Positions 30,906 through 43,429 of a stretch of DNA of 64,000 nt are shown one piece after another (within the stretch, counting starts at the first letter, position 1; each line of letters starts with the position of its first letter). A program made the position numbers and the translations under genes. Below the pieces are notes generated by a model. It saw only the letters and a list, made by a program, of their open reading frames with translations. It made no database searches and was not told the origin of the DNA. Origin of the DNA: Mugil cephalus. Its lineage: Eukaryota; Chordata; Actinopteri; Mugiliformes; Mugilidae. The DNA is taken from the NCBI RefSeq assembly GCF_022458985.1, contig NC_061781.1:2650501-2714500 (forward strand), given 5' to 3'.

Positions 30906-33890
30906 GAATTTGTGTATTTTCTGTAGACTGCAAGACACATAATGTTATCAAAGACGAGATGTCCTCATTTGACAAATGTTCCGTCTGCCATGGACCATTT
31001 TCCACACTTAAGTGGTGAGGCGTGAGACGGTTTGTATAAAAATTTACATGGAATTTCAGACAGTATTTATTAATAGGACAATGTGATTTAGGTAAGTCTA
31101 ACATAGTAGCATTCATTGTGTGTTGGACAGAAAGTCGTAAGCTCTTATAGTAATTTAAATCCTTAAATGGAAGTAAACTTTTTTCAAGCACAAGTTCACT
31201 TTTCTAACACAATAGCACATACATGTTTTCATGAAATATTCATAATGATGAGAACAAGACAGTTTACTTTTTTGAGATACAGAAGAAAAACATTTAATTT
31301 TTATATTAAATATGTTATGTTTATTTATTTGTAGGAAGGGGTACCATACCCTTGATTGAAGTCACTAATATGTTGTAGAATATGAATTAAGCAAAAATCT
31401 GTTGTTTTGTTTAATGTGGATATACAGTCATATGATATGCAATTTTCCTTTTGAAAGTAAAAAAATAGTATTTATGATTACCATTGTCTTCAGATGTTGG
31501 TTAATGTTAAGTGAAGTTAAAGTTAACTTAAGAGATCATTCTACCATTACATGGTAAAAGGACATATGGGAAGGACCCATATGGTATATGAGCCATTACA
31601 TGGTAGAATGACACTGTGATTGACAAAATAATGTGGTGAAATCTGATATCTCAAAGGCACTCGAAGCAAGGACTTGATAATGAAAGAAAGAACTTTTCTG
31701 TTGAATTTCTGTCAGCAATGAAATAATAATTCTGTGCAACCATTGAAAAAAAGGTCCATAAATTGACACAATTCTCATCTAGAAGGGTGACCACTTAAGA
31801 GAAGCACTTCCTGGTCCTGCTGTTGTGGGTGAATAGGCTCTGGGAAGTCTTCTAAATTATGTGGACAGAAGTCTATGACTGAGGTGCAAGAAGATTTTCT
31901 TTAGCCTCACTAGCAAATACAAATGTTGTACATTCATAAGCATAGTTGGTCACAGTACAATACTTATATAGGTACTTAAACACACTTCTAGACAAAATTG
32001 GTCTGACCAATAAGTTTTCATATTCATACATCTCAATTTATGTATGTCTAAGGGGATAAATGTTCATCAGTCCCCATAAACCAGTATGTGGTAAGGAGTT
32101 TGTGTGTTGAATGTAAACAGACCCCATAAACCCAGGTGACCCCATAAACCACAATTTCTTCCTGATCCTATAAGCCTGTGAAATGTCTCATATTTAATAT
32201 ATGCATGTTCTGACAGGGGAATTTAGTTTTTAAAGTTAGATTTGCCTTCTATGGGTAAAAAAAAAAACAAACAAACAAAAAAAAAAAACAGTTTGTGATG
32301 GGTTTTAAGATGGTTGTGTGTGTGGCGGTGCGCGTGCCAGTGCGAGCCACAACAACACGGAGTGAAAAGCATTTAACGGAGTAACAGAAAACGTCTGTCA
32401 TCAGAATAACACCAAGGAAGTCCTGGTGAGTAACATTAACCAAGCTTACACTCAAGGCTGGGCAAATAACCGAAAATATACCGAAACCATCGGTTATGGT
32501 TATTCATTTCCCCTGCTACCTGTGTCTCTGACAGCAGCAGCTCCACCGCTGAGGAGAGGAACAGGCTGCTAACATCAGCTACTGCTTGGTCCTTTCGGTG
32601 GGGCGCTACTATAGCTTTATTCTGCTTTACTGTTAGTTATAAAAAATGTAAATGCAATGTGAAATGTTAAAATATAAAAAAGCGTTGCTGCGTTAGTAAG
32701 TTTCTATAGTATGCTGTTACTTTAGCTAGCATAGCTGCGCTTGAGTGAGGTAGGGAGCTAATGAAGTGAGGGAGCGTGACAGAAAGCATAGATTTGCCCA
32801 CACACCTCCACCCAACGCTATAACTCCACATTAGACTTCTCAATCTGAAACAGTGATGTTTAAAACACAGCAGCAATATTGTGATCTCTTAAAGGGTGAT
32901 ATGTCACACAGAGAAGCAGGTAGAAACTGGAGGTGACCCGACAGCTACACCTGTTATGTTACTGTAAAGTGCAATAAAAATATACCAAGTAAAAATAATC
33001 TACCAAAGAATTAATGATTATTCTAATTGGAATAATAATTGAATTTAAATGAATTTACATACAAACGTTTTTCTTTTTCCTGGTCAAAAGGAATTAGCAG
33101 TTTAAAAATGGTTTATTTACTTTTCATATTTAAAATAATAAAAGATAAAATCTCTGGCAAATAGAAGAGTCAGTATATATTTTTTACTGTTCACATGGCA
33201 GTATTTAAGAATTTATTTCTAAGAGATGAAGGCTATTTTGTACTTTTTGGGTAACTTTTATTTTAAAGATAAAATATGACCTTGCAAGATGTTTTCATTT
33301 CAAGCATTTGATTTCATTGTTGGAAAGGGCCATAAATAGTTATTCCATGTGTCCTTAAATCAGTTTAAAACCACATAGTTAAGATATGGAATTTGTCATT
33401 TGAAAATATACCAGCTTTAATTGTTGAGCAATAATAACAATCATAAAATGAATCGTTCATGTTTTTATTTACAGAATATGAAAAAGATTACAGCATTCTT
33501 TCCAAAGCATTCTTTCCAGGAAGGTAATTAAGTTGCCCAGTAGTCTACCATAAACTACAAATAAATAAATAAATATTTGTAATATTTATACCACTGCTAC
33601 CTTTATGTTTTAATGAAATACAACAAGAAAGTGTCAGACATGTCACTCTCATACAACTCCATAGTGATTGAAGAATTTTTAACCTGAATGTTTAGCCCGA
33701 GTTGGTGGTACATGTTACAAGAGTGAAATGATTTCAGCCTCCTTATTTTCGACATATAATTTAAAAAAAATCGCTAGTACATTATAATATTAATTTATTA
33801 ATTCAAGCAAGCTGACAGCAACAGTACTGAGTTAATATTTAATTCAGTTTTGTGTTTTTGCATGACTGTCCTATCATTTTTGCTCTTCAG
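30906..33890. other. Long AT-rich spacer, no gene recognised
   Basis: No supported coding sequence or named repeat. A short palindrome (31531-31612) is listed separately. An A/C-rich tract lies at 32258-32290. Repeated CCCCATAAACC strings occur at 32075-32155. Confidence 0.45.
31531..31612. repeat. Nested palindrome
   Basis: The outer arms CATTCTACCAT and ATGGTAGAATG enclose an inner pair, CATATGGG and CCCATATG, with a 5-base loop. The outer arms carry two copies of a CCATTACATGG string. It lies in non-coding AT-rich sequence. Confidence 0.7.
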
Positions 33891-33898
33891 TCATCAAA

Positions 33899-35950
33899 AT
33901 GAAGAGAAAGGCGGACATTATGTCATATTTCTGAGCGGCACAGACAGGCAATAATTGCATGGAGGGACAATGAGAGAGCAATTCAATTCAATTCAATTCA
34001 GTTTTATTTATATAGCGCCAATAACAATACAAATCGTCTCAAGACGCTTCTCAAAAAACAGCCTGAAACTTCATAGCAAGCCTGAGGGCGACGGTGGCAA
34101 GAAAAAACTCCCTTTAAACAGGAAGAAACCTTGAGCAGAACCCAGCTCATATGGAGGGACCCATCTGCTGAAGGCCAGCAGGGTAGAAACAGAGAAGATA
34201 AAGAGAAAAGAAGAGCAGGAGAAACAAGATAAACAAACTTCTGTCATAGATACATACATCAAGCTGAAGGAAACATGTAGGGTCTAGTAATATAACACAT
34301 AGCTGATGATCTGTGACAGTTTGTGAGTATAACAGGAATCAGTAAAAAAAAAATTCAACACTGGAAAATGTCCTAAACAAGGAACATAACGAACTAATTG
34401 CAGGAAACACAGAGTATATAAAAACAATAGGGGAAGTGCTACTCTTAACTGCCACACAGAACATTGCTCAAAGAGGACATGATGAGTCTGCAGACTCCCT
34501 TAATAAAGGTAACTTTATGGCTATTCTGGAGACAGTTGCTAACCATGATAAATCTGTTAACAAAAGGTTGACTTCCATTCATAATGTGAAGTACACAAGC
34601 AAAACAATTCAGAATGAGATTCTGAGTTCTTTAGCAGATATGGTTAGAAATGAAATTACAGACAAAGTGAAAAAAAGTCTTCAGTATCATGGTAGATGAA
34701 ACACAAGATGTAAAGAAAAATAAACAGATTTCTCCAGTGCTCAGGTACTATTTCAATGGAGCTGTCCAGGAGAGTTTTCTCCATTTTGAATCCGCTGAAA
34801 GTCTTGACGCAGCAGGGCAAACTGAAAAAATAATTCACATTTTGGAAAGTCATGGTCTGGAATACAAAAACAATCTTGTGGGCCAATCATGAGTGGTAAA
34901 CACTCTGGGGTGCAAGCCAGGATCAGAGAGCAAGCAAAATATGCCTTCTGCAATCCTCACTGTCTTAATTTAGTTTTAGTTGACACAGTAAAAGCTGTCC
35001 CAGAGGCAGAGGAGTTTTTCTCATTACTTGAGAAACTATACATATTCACATCTGGGTCATATGTCCATCCTAAATGGCTGGCCATACAAAGGTCTAAGGT
35101 CTAAGGTCTACCAAGAGAACTCCAGCGATTAAGTGACACTCGTTGGGCTTGCCGATTTATTGCTTTGCGTAATGTTATGGATAGATTGCCTGCCCTTAAA
35201 CGAGTACTGCAGGAGATAGCCCAAGAACACAGAGGTGACAAAACTGTTGAGGCTCGAGGTCTGCTGGCACAGATAGACCTTGATTTCATTGTGCATCTTG
35301 TTACACTCTGTAAAGTGTTCAGAGAAGCAAAATTTCTCTGTGAAATGCTACAGTCTCCATCACTTGACAAAAGTTGACACTTGACACTTGACAACTTTCA
35401 AAAGCTATTGATTTAGTTAACACTTTAGTTCAGACCCTGAAGGACTTCAGGCAGAGCCATGTTGTGATAACTAGTGGGATGAGGTGTTGAGCATTTGTGA
35501 ACAATGTGATGCTTCAGTACAGCTAGCTGCTAAATGTCAAAAAAGGCTAAGCTTGAAGCTCAGCCAGTACTGTGTATTGAATTCTGTTGGTCCGAGTGTG
35601 TCAGAACCAGATAAAGACCACTTACGTACAAGCTTTTTCTACCCTGTTATTGATGAAATGCTCAGTGCGCTTGACAGGCGGTTTTCAAGGACAAACTGTG
35701 ACTTAATGAATAGCATTCAAGCATTGAACCCAAAAGTGATGCTTTTCTAAAAGAAACTGCCCTGTTGTCATTTGCCAGATTTTGTAGATAGATTTGCTAA
35801 ACAACACAAAAAACGTAGAATACTGTTACTATATATTCATCCACTAGGAATATTGATGGATGTGCAGAGTTTTTGCACGTGTTTTGACTTAATTGGTGAC
35901 TCTAAAAGCAACTGTGTCGCAGACTCTTAGTGAGATAGTGTTGAGGTTGT
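33899..35950 (+). pseudogene. ZMYM1/TTF-type hAT transposase remnant
   Basis: A possible start is MKRKADIMSYF (33899). The reading is interrupted by a short repeat (33980-34215) and resumes at about 34345. Clear parts are LNKGNFMAILETVANHDKSV, VDETQDVKKNKQISPVLRYY, then GASVMSGKHSGVQARIREQ and AKYAFCNPHCLNLVLVD, RLSDTRWACRFIALRNVMDR, and a C-terminal stretch to about 35750. This is the RNase H-like fold of the hAT family from which ZMYM1/6-type proteins derive. Catalytic positions include Asp of VDET and Asp in the DTRWACR block. Frame changes occur near 34690, 34890 and 35100, and small tandem duplications near 35093 and 35370. The C-terminal dimerisation region is not recognisable. Confidence 0.72.
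33980..34215 (+). repeat. AATTCAATTC-type short interspersed repeat, copy 2
   Basis: Same family and orientation as 16976-17204: AATTCAATTC run, TTTATTTATATAGCGCC, ...ACAGCCTGAAACTTC, ...CTCCCTTTAAACAGGAAG, ...AACAGAGAAGATAAAG. It lies between the start and the body of the hAT remnant, so it is probably an insertion into it. Confidence 0.75.
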
Positions 35951-36904
35951 ACATAGTTGATTTCATGTGTAAAATGATTTCTAATAAACCATAACAATGA
36001 AACAGGTAAGTGCTGAAATAATTAGAGATGCGTCTACTGCTGTGTAAAGCACAGTGCTTATTTGTGTGAGAGGGAAATAAGAGTCTAAAACTTGAAATGA
36101 AACAGGGTTAGAACAGTTTGATAAAAATTTAATTAGAATAAAAGGATGTTCTAGCCTCTATAAGTCATGAATATTTGAATACTATTGAAAACTGTGAATA
36201 TTTGTATACTATTAAATGTACTGCATTTGGATTGTATTTTTTATTGTTTGGGTTACTTGTACATGATACATTTTCAGTTCTTCCAAATACATGTCCTAGG
36301 TTTATAAATCAAACAAAGTTACAAATTATTATGTTGATGTTTTCCTGTCAATGTATTAGTTCACTACCCAATTAAAATTGTTGAAACACTGTTATTAGTA
36401 TTATTTATCCCTTGTCTGAATGAAGAATATGCATCACAGTGAATGCAGATGTAGAACAGAGCACATTTTTTTCAGACACCTTGTTGCTTTAAAATGTTTT
36501 TATTCTTATTTTTAACAACAACAGAGATCGAAATAATATTGAGAATCATTTCTTAAAGTCACATTCTAGCCCATAAAACACAAAGCACACTGATGAAAAA
36601 CAATACAGGGTGCTGTAGAAAACATTGTGTTTCTGGTGCGAATCTACATGATACTAAGGTGCACTGAGGAGAAACGACTTTAATGGGCCGACACGTTTCA
36701 ATTCATGGCCTTCAGATGACCCTGATATAGTCCATGAGTCAAAGCGTGGTGGTGTATTAAAGTTGTTTCATATACTTCAAATGCTGCTGGAGTCTTGACC
36801 ATTGTAAAAACAATTCAGGTACTGACAACATCAAAACTTCATACAAAAATCATAGTGCGTGAACTTAATGGTCTGAAGTATAATGGCACCTGTAGGGTGT
36901 AAGG
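35951..36904. other. Spacer without recognised gene
   Basis: AT-rich up to 36600. The stretch 36640-36730 (CACTGAGGAG, GGGCCGACACGTTTC, GGCCTTCAGATGACCCTG) resembles UTR-like sequence of fish retroelements on the minus strand, but the family could not be fixed. Confidence 0.35.
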
Positions 36905-37836
36905 CAGACCTGGGCATTTTACGGCCCGCGGGTCGCATACGGCCCTTTGGGCATTCCCGTCCGGCCCGCGGTACGTCAGTCATGAGCACCGATGAACTGT
37001 GCATGCAATGCGACTGTGTTGCTTTTATTTTGAGCCATGATGTGTTATTTACGTCATGGCACTGTTAGTTCGTCAACAACAAAAAAAGTAAGATTGAAAC
37101 AGCTTCTTGCCATCTATTTACCCTCAAAAGCCTGAGCGGATCGCTGGCATCCGTCAAAGCGGCCGATTTTGAATTACCGTAAGTCACAGTGGTTTGCGCT
37201 ATTGACAATATTCATTGTGAGTGAACACTGGTTAGTTGTGCTTTTGCCTGGAAGACCTTCGTGACATCTCAAGGGTATAACTAACTTTGTTTTTACCAAC
37301 AAATTCCTCCAAACAAGTCTCTCTTGCTGGGGCCCCGTGATCGTTGCTCTCCAACCTGCAGCCGACAGCAGCGGTGCGTCATCATTACCGTAATGGCAGC
37401 ATTTTTTTCTAGAAAGCGCGACTGGAATATTATCCATCGGGGAGTTACGGTAATTCAAATACAGCAAGCTTCTCTTTGTGGGCAGACGGACAATCGGGTC
37501 TTAAAGGGTTAAACATTTATTGAGATTTATTGAAATACAGAAAATAATTAATGTAGCTACATGATCCACCGAAGTTTTCCAAAGAGGACAAAGTTTCCAA
37601 CATTCCAATACGTTATATCGAAAACTACAGATCGATTGTGTTTCAATTTCCTCTTCAACCTACACCAAAACTCTATTTACACTAGCAGCCTATCAACATA
37701 TATAATTTACTGTTTTTTACAATGGGAGAAAATTAATATTGAGCAGAATAACGTTCAAGTTATCGTTTGGTTTGGCCCTCCAACACAGTTCAGATTTTTC
37801 ATGCGGCCCCCTGTAGAAATTAATTGCCCAGCCCTG
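36905..37836. mobile_element. Non-autonomous hAT element, copy 1
   Basis: The left end is CAGACCTGGGCATTTTACGG and the right end ...AATTAATTGCCCAGCCCTG. The flanking 8-mers are GTGTAAGG (36897-36904) and GTTTAAGG (37837-37844), identical at 7 of 8. The 932-bp element has no transposase. A second copy lies at 49668-50610. The right end is very close to that of the GTF2IRD2-like hAT ending at 61787, which suggests which transposase moved it. Confidence 0.85.
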
Positions 37837-37898
37837 GTTTAAGGAGTCTATTAATGATACTATTACAGTAAAATAGAAAAGAAACTAAGAAGCTGAGG

Positions 37899-38752
37899 TA
37901 GGGGTAGGCGATATGACGATATTAAATCGTGAACAATTACAACATGAAGACGATCTGTGAAACTGCAGAGTTCGTGGGATCGTCAAGGGCACATTCTATA
38001 AATTGCAGTTCTATGCTGATGCGCCGTCGCACCAGACGTATTACGTCGTCAACCTGACTGACCAATCATAGCGAATTACTGGCAGTGACGCGCTTTATTA
38101 CCCGCCTCCTTGTTTATGTGTGTGGCGTTAGCCGCATGGAGAGCCATGGCTGAAAGCGAAACGGAGTTGGTCACTAAAAAAAATTCACTTCTATTACATA
38201 GAATTGGTTTGAATTTTCCTCAACTGATGAAGCGCAGGCAAATGTTCTGTGCACAGAACAGGTTCGCACGTCGAACCTGTTCAATCATTTGAAGAGGAAG
38301 CATCCCAAACAATATGCTTAGAGCCAAACAGCGAGGGGCCCGGCAGCCCCGGTACCGCAGATTGAGGCAGCAGCTAGTGTAAGACCAAAACAGTCAGGCA
38401 TTTAACAAAGGCACTCCTTATTACAAGTCAAGCAAGCGATGGAAAAAAATAATAGAAGCAGTTACCTTTTATCTTGCAAAAGATATGGTACTGTTCAAGG
38501 GTAGAAAACTTTCTGTTACTACTTTTGCAAGAGTGGACTTAATTGGAATGTTGTTGTTTACCTTAAACTTGATTGTTTGCACATGCAGGCAAAACTGCTA
38601 CTACTTAAAATAAAATCTATTAAGAAAGGTTCTTTGGACTAAATTGTCTGTTTTTCATTTTTCAATTTAATCGTGATCGTGATAAAATCGAAATCGTGAT
38701 TTTATTTTTGAAAAATTGTGATATGATATTTTTGCCATATCGCTCACCCCTA
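37899..38752. mobile_element. ZBED-type hAT element, internally deleted
   Basis: The ends TAGGGGTAGGCGATATGACG and ...GCCATATCGCTCACCCCTA are inverse copies. The flanking 8-mers AGCTGAGG (37891-37898) and AGCTCAGG (38753-38760) agree at 7 of 8. Inside, the plus strand has MAESETELVTKKN (38146 on) and, after a frame change, TSNLFNHLKRKHPKQYA (about 38270-38320). The latter is the end of a BED zinc finger with its two His. The transposase core is deleted. It lies only 54 bp from the neighbouring hAT element. Confidence 0.82.
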
Positions 38753-38973
38753 AGCTCAGGTATAGTCACTGCACAGTAAAAAAAAAAAAAAAAAAGGAAA
38801 CCTGTTGAAATCTGTTGGATGAAACTTAATGGTTGTCCAGAGCAGTTTCTTTATATAGACTACTTCATTAAATTAAACTTCCTGAAGTAGCAATGACATC
38901 AGTATTACCCCACAGTTAATTGTTACGGTAATCCTTGTAAAGTTTGCATCATTTTATAACTTTCATAGTCTCT

Positions 38974-40214
38974 CTACAGTATGTTGGCCTCACAGGAGTC
39001 AGGCTTCAGTATCCGCAGAGTGACGATGTGTTTAACACTGTTTCTAAACCAGGGGTAAAACAGTGCATAGATGACAGGGTTTAAACACGAGTTGAAATAA
39101 ATGAAGAAGACGACAGCGGACCCAGATGCATTACTGATCACATTGTCCTCAAAAGCAACATAAAAGTAATAAGGGCAGTAACAAATTAGATATACAACTA
39201 CCAGAACACCAAGAGTCCTGGCTGCTTTCAACTCAGATTTCTTTCTTGTCAGAGTCAATGAAATCTGGACTGTGACAGCTGTAACATGAGAGCGCATGGC
39301 ACGAGCCTGAGACACAGCCACCACAAATATTATCAGATACAGAACTATGATGACAGTAACTGGAATAATAAAATTTAAAACAAAATCAATAGTTCCTGTA
39401 ATATAGTCAATGGCAAGCACACATTCTCCAAAGCAGAATTTAGTGCTGTCTGGTTGAATGAGGACATCCTTCACATAAAAACTGCTGTAGAAAGCAGAAT
39501 AAAGCCAACAAACACAGACACTGATTTGGACTCTTGAAACAGTGATTCTGTTGGGGTAATGCATAGGATAACAAATAGCCACACAACGGTCGATCGATAT
39601 GAGGACTATGTTTCCTATTGAAGCACAGATAATGTTGACGCACACATAACAATAAAGAGAACATAGGGCATCTCCAAATATCCAGCAGTTTGTTTTCCTA
39701 AAGATTTCTACCGGCATCAACAGCAGGCCCACAAGAAAGTCTGACATAGCCAGAGAGAGGAGGAGGATGTTAGTGGGTGTATGAAGCTGCCTGGAAGGAG
39801 ACAGAAAAGCATCAATTACACATTAATCATGTAAAAATGTCTTCAGTTGAAATGACTATGGTGTGTTTTAATTTAGGAAACTAAAACAGTAACAGCATTA
39901 ATACACAAAGCAATACTGATAGGAATATTGTGTCAAATTAATTAATTTACTCTGGCATTAATGAATAATGCATATTGTATATATCAAGTAAAAAGTGTTC
40001 CCATTTCTAAACCATAAAATGTAGTTGTGAATCTCTGCCTGAAGTGGGAGACTGAGATGATGACCAGCAGGTTGAGAACCACTGTGATCACAGAGATGGA
40101 AGATAGCAGAATGTTGAGGAGCACAGCTTCAAACCAGTGAAGTGTGGGCTTCCTGCAGGATGTGTTGAGGAGATGTGGAAAACAGAGCTCCACTTTGTCC
40201 TGGATCTCCATCAT
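38974..40214 (-). CDS. Trace amine-associated receptor, class III-like (TAAR D), open, DRC motif
   Basis: Exon 1 is 40039-40214 (two adjacent ATGs at 40212-40214 and 40209-40211) and exon 2 is 38974-39790. They join in frame to about 330 residues. Exon 1 has an N-glycosylation site (LNTS) and TM1. Exon 2 has Cys3.25, Cys at 3.32, Asp5.42 (TIDFVLNF), CYCPYY in TM6 and the full signature NSCLNPVIYALFYPWF. The DRY motif at the end of TM3 is DRC (SIDRCVAICYPMHY), which may alter G-protein coupling or activation. The donor is GC (TTCAG|GCAGAG) and the acceptor standard. It is closest to C and E. No stop or frameshift was seen, so I call it a gene, with the reservation that GC splicing and DRC need support. 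Confidence 0.85.
39791..40038 (-). other. TAAR D intron with GC donor
   Basis: A 248-bp phase-2 intron with donor TTCAG|GCAGAG and acceptor CTTCCAG|GCAGCT. The next GT on the transcript lies about 25 bases on, where splicing would add codons and change phase. Confidence 0.8.
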
Positions 40215-40330
40215 CAGACAGCTACAGTACCAGCAGCTCTCTCACCAGAACTCTCTGTTGTATCACTAAGTTATCTTGTACTATCCTCATCTGATTTAGT
40301 CTCTGTAGAATTATGTCCATCCTCTTTTTC
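40215..40330 (-). promoter_or_regulatory. Conserved 5' flank of TAAR D
   Basis: Closely matches the 5' flanks of C and E, including GACAGCTACAGTACCA and AGAATTATGTCCATCCTCTTT-like text. A promoter/5' UTR role is inferred from position and shared sequence only. Confidence 0.35.
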
Positions 40331-41339
40331 TCTCCACAACATTTCAATCTCTCAAAATCTTCCCCTTCACCTTTCAAACATCCTTCCCTAATCCTTTGGT
40401 GTTTACTCAACTTTCTATGCCCATTCTCAAATGCTATTACAAACTGCACACAATCTCGTTTTGTCAACTGTATACTGTTACAAAGAAGAGCAGCAGGAAC
40501 AATGCAAACTTACAATATCAGATATAGGTGATATAGGTGATGACGTTACATGAGAGATTGAAAATAAATAAATATAAACATGAGTATGGGGGATGGAACT
40601 GCTATTGACATTAGTAGTTTTATCACAGATGAGATAGTGGCTATAATGCTTGAATATAACAGGTAACAATGATTGATAATGGATATTAGATAATGATTAG
40701 ATAATGATGCATTCAGGTGAGAGTGGGAAACTGCAGGCCATTAAGACTGGGCAGGTTGATGAGGCCAGGACCGCAAATGAGTAGTATGCAGCTCAGTGCT
40801 CAGCGCATCACCCTCTTGCCACCTAAACCTATAGTATACAGTATTTATATAGACCTGATAGATAATTCAGTGTCACCTCTGACAACTCTCACAACTCACA
40901 ACTCTAGGCTTTATCAAAGCCATGAAAATATTGGTGAACCCTCAAGGTCTTTGGAACAGATGATGGATCAAATGATTTAATTCAAAGGGCTCAATGTCTG
41001 ACTCACCTGTGCTCCTGACTTCATCAAAAATCCTGGTGTTGATGGGTGGGAAGTGAGATAGAGACAGGTAGACACAGCTAATCATGTGCTGAGGTTTTTA
41101 TTTATTGTGATCTGAGTTTCATTCGCCACTGTACACATCTCATCAGTGAAATAGTGTGAGGCTCCTCAGGTGTCCTCAGGTACAAAGTGAAAATATGAAT
41201 TACTGTTCCATTCAGTTTATATCCCAACATTTTTGAATGTAATACGTTATTAAGTCAGACTGACACAATTATTAGAATGTTTTAAATTTAAACCAATCAA
41301 AGTGTTTTGTAAATCTTAAAAATATGACATAGCTTAGAA
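40331..41339. other. Spacer upstream of TAAR D
   Basis: No gene recognised. Short tandem-like text occurs around ATTAGATAATG (40680-40705) and CAACTCTCACAACTCACAACTCT (40880-40905). Confidence 0.4.
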
Positions 41340-41530
41340 ATAGCTGTCACTGGCACAGAGACAAACAACCATTCACAAACCTAGGGTCAATTTAGAGTCA
41401 CCAATCACCCTAACAAGCATGTCTTTAGAGTTGCGACCAAACCGGGGTACCCAGAGAAAACCTACATGGATACAAGAAGAACATGCAAACTCTGCCCAGA
41501 AAGACCCCAACGTCCTTGCTGGAGGCATCA
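41340..41530. repeat. Fish-wide interspersed repeat (LINE/SINE-derived)
   Basis: The text AGGGTCAATTTAGAGTCACC, ...AAGCATGTCTTTAGAG..., GTACCCAGAGAAAACC and AAGAACATGCAAACTCTG is a repeat found very widely in fish genomes. It has no coding value. The exact family name cannot be given from sequence alone. Confidence 0.55.
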
Positions 41531-42763
41531 GTGCAAAGTAAGTAAACCAAATGTAAGTAAACCAAAAGTCATATTGAATGGCAAATGCAGAATGTTTCAT
41601 CATCTCAGTTTCACGCATCCAAGAACTAATGGAAAGTAAAATGAAAAGCAATATGGATTGCCACCATAGTTTAATTTCTATAATTGTTTTCAACAATACT
41701 GTAAGTTATGGATCCGCTTTTGCTAACGATGGAGTATTTTGCATTTATATCTCTAGTTATTGATAAAATATTGTATTTTCAATATTGTAACAGGTAGGAG
41801 TTTGTGACACATGCAGGGATTGATGGGCACTTCAGAGTCATCACATACATGGAATGCAACACAGACAATACTGCCCTGACAGTGCTGACCTGTTTTGTTG
41901 GGACCTCCATAATGTATAGGTTTCCAGCCATAGAGGAGAGAACACTCTGATAGCTCGATTAATGAACCTTTTGCAGGACACATGGCAAGGCAGTTCAAAT
42001 TCACAATCAAGGTATTGTCTTTGGAGAGATGTCTTTCCACATGTGTGTACTATTTCTATACACTGTTCTATTCATTTGAAGATGAACAAATACTAAACCC
42101 TGAGGACGTCAAACACAATTGGCTCTACAAATTGTTTATAAGGAAGAAATTCATAATAGACTTGACATATTCAAAAGTGCTTGGACAACCAATTTCAGCA
42201 AATCAGCAAACAACAACACGCCAACACAAAAGTGGATAGAAGAAATGTTGGCTAATAGGGAACAGGAGACAACAGCATGAAAACATTTTTGGGGATGACC
42301 CATACAGCCAGCAAACCCTTGAAGACAGGGGATCCAACTCATTCAGCTACAAGCAGACAATGAGACCTGCAAAGAACAGTGACAGTGACACAGCCTCGCG
42401 TCACAGGCAAGCTCTTGAAAAACAAGAGCTAGCTTGAAACAAGATTTCTGAAATAAAAAAAACAGCCCGCCTGGCACCAACAACCATACCATGTTCAAAC
42501 TCACTTATATCCCCTTTCTTCCCCATTCTGATGCTCGGTTTGAACTGCAGCAAGATTAGCTATTTGTGTTAACAAGCAATTTAACAGGTGTACCTAATAA
42601 AGTGGCAAGTGACTGCATAGTCTGTCCTGTGCCTGAGTGTATTTTTGTTTGACTTTTGCCTAGTTGGTCTTTCTTCCTAGTTTGGCTTTAGCCATATTTC
42701 TGTCTGCGTCTGAGTTGCGTCAAAAAAGTTGTGAAAATAGAATATTTACCAGTTAACTAGATA
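41531..42763. other. Spacer without recognised gene
   Basis: A 95-codon minus-strand reading (41753-42040) and an 85-codon plus-strand reading (41982-42239) have no motif I recognise. The stretch 42060-42440 could be decayed coding sequence of an unidentified element. I see nothing decisive. Confidence 0.35.
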
Positions 42764-43400
42764 CAGTACTGTACAATGGTTTAAACAAATACTAGAAACA
42801 AAAAGAATGTTTTCAAAAATAGAAGTGTAATATTTTATTTTCATCAATTTAAAACAATTACAGTTAATTAACAGTAGGGGAATCTAAATCATATCAATAT
42901 TTGGTGTGACCACCCTTTGCCGTCAAGACAGCATCAATTCTTCTAGGTTCACTTGTACACAGAATTAAAGGAACTCAGTTGTTAGGTTGTTCCAAACGTA
43001 TTGGAGAACTAAACCACAGATAGTCTGTGGATGTAGGCTTTCTCAAATTCTTCTGTCTCTTCATGTAATTCCAGAGACACTCCGTGATGTTGAGATCAGG
43101 GCTCTGTGTTATGCCACAGAAAAAATTTTAGGGCCAGTCATACGCCTCCCTGATAGCATTGATGATTGATAAGCATTACACAATTAACCTTGACCAAATA
43201 CCCAACCCTATTTGCGTAAATGCAGCCCCAAACTTGCAAGGAACCATGCTTGACTGTTGCCTGTCGGCACTCATTATTGTACCACTCTCCAGCCCTTCAG
43301 TGAACAAACTGCCTTTCTGCTACAGCCAGATTTTCAAAGTTTGACTCATCAGTCCAGAGCACCATGCTGCCATTTTCCTGCACCCCAGTTCCCATGTTGA
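42764..43400 (-). mobile_element. Tc1/mariner-like element fragment
   Basis: The left end CAGTACTGTACAATGG follows TA (42762-42763) and resembles the CAGTACTGTGCAAAAGT-type terminal repeat of a fish Tc1 family. On the minus strand, about 42900-43095 gives WNYMKRQKNL..., then RRIDAVLTAKGGHTKY at the C-terminus. Parts further in (about 43150-43330) are reduced to scraps. No right end was found. Confidence 0.6.
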
Positions 43401-43429
43401 GTGAGTGAGACACAGCAGTTAGTAATAGA

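Noticed and set aside
33480..33525. Short duplicated AGCATTCTTTCCA string as part of the hAT start
   Set aside because: The readings on either side do not connect to the hAT transposase convincingly. It is a chance or slippage duplication of about 15 bases.
41753..42239. Cys-rich minus-strand reading and an adjacent plus-strand reading
   Set aside because: The Cys/His spacing fits no zinc-finger pattern I know, and no homologous copy occurs in the window.
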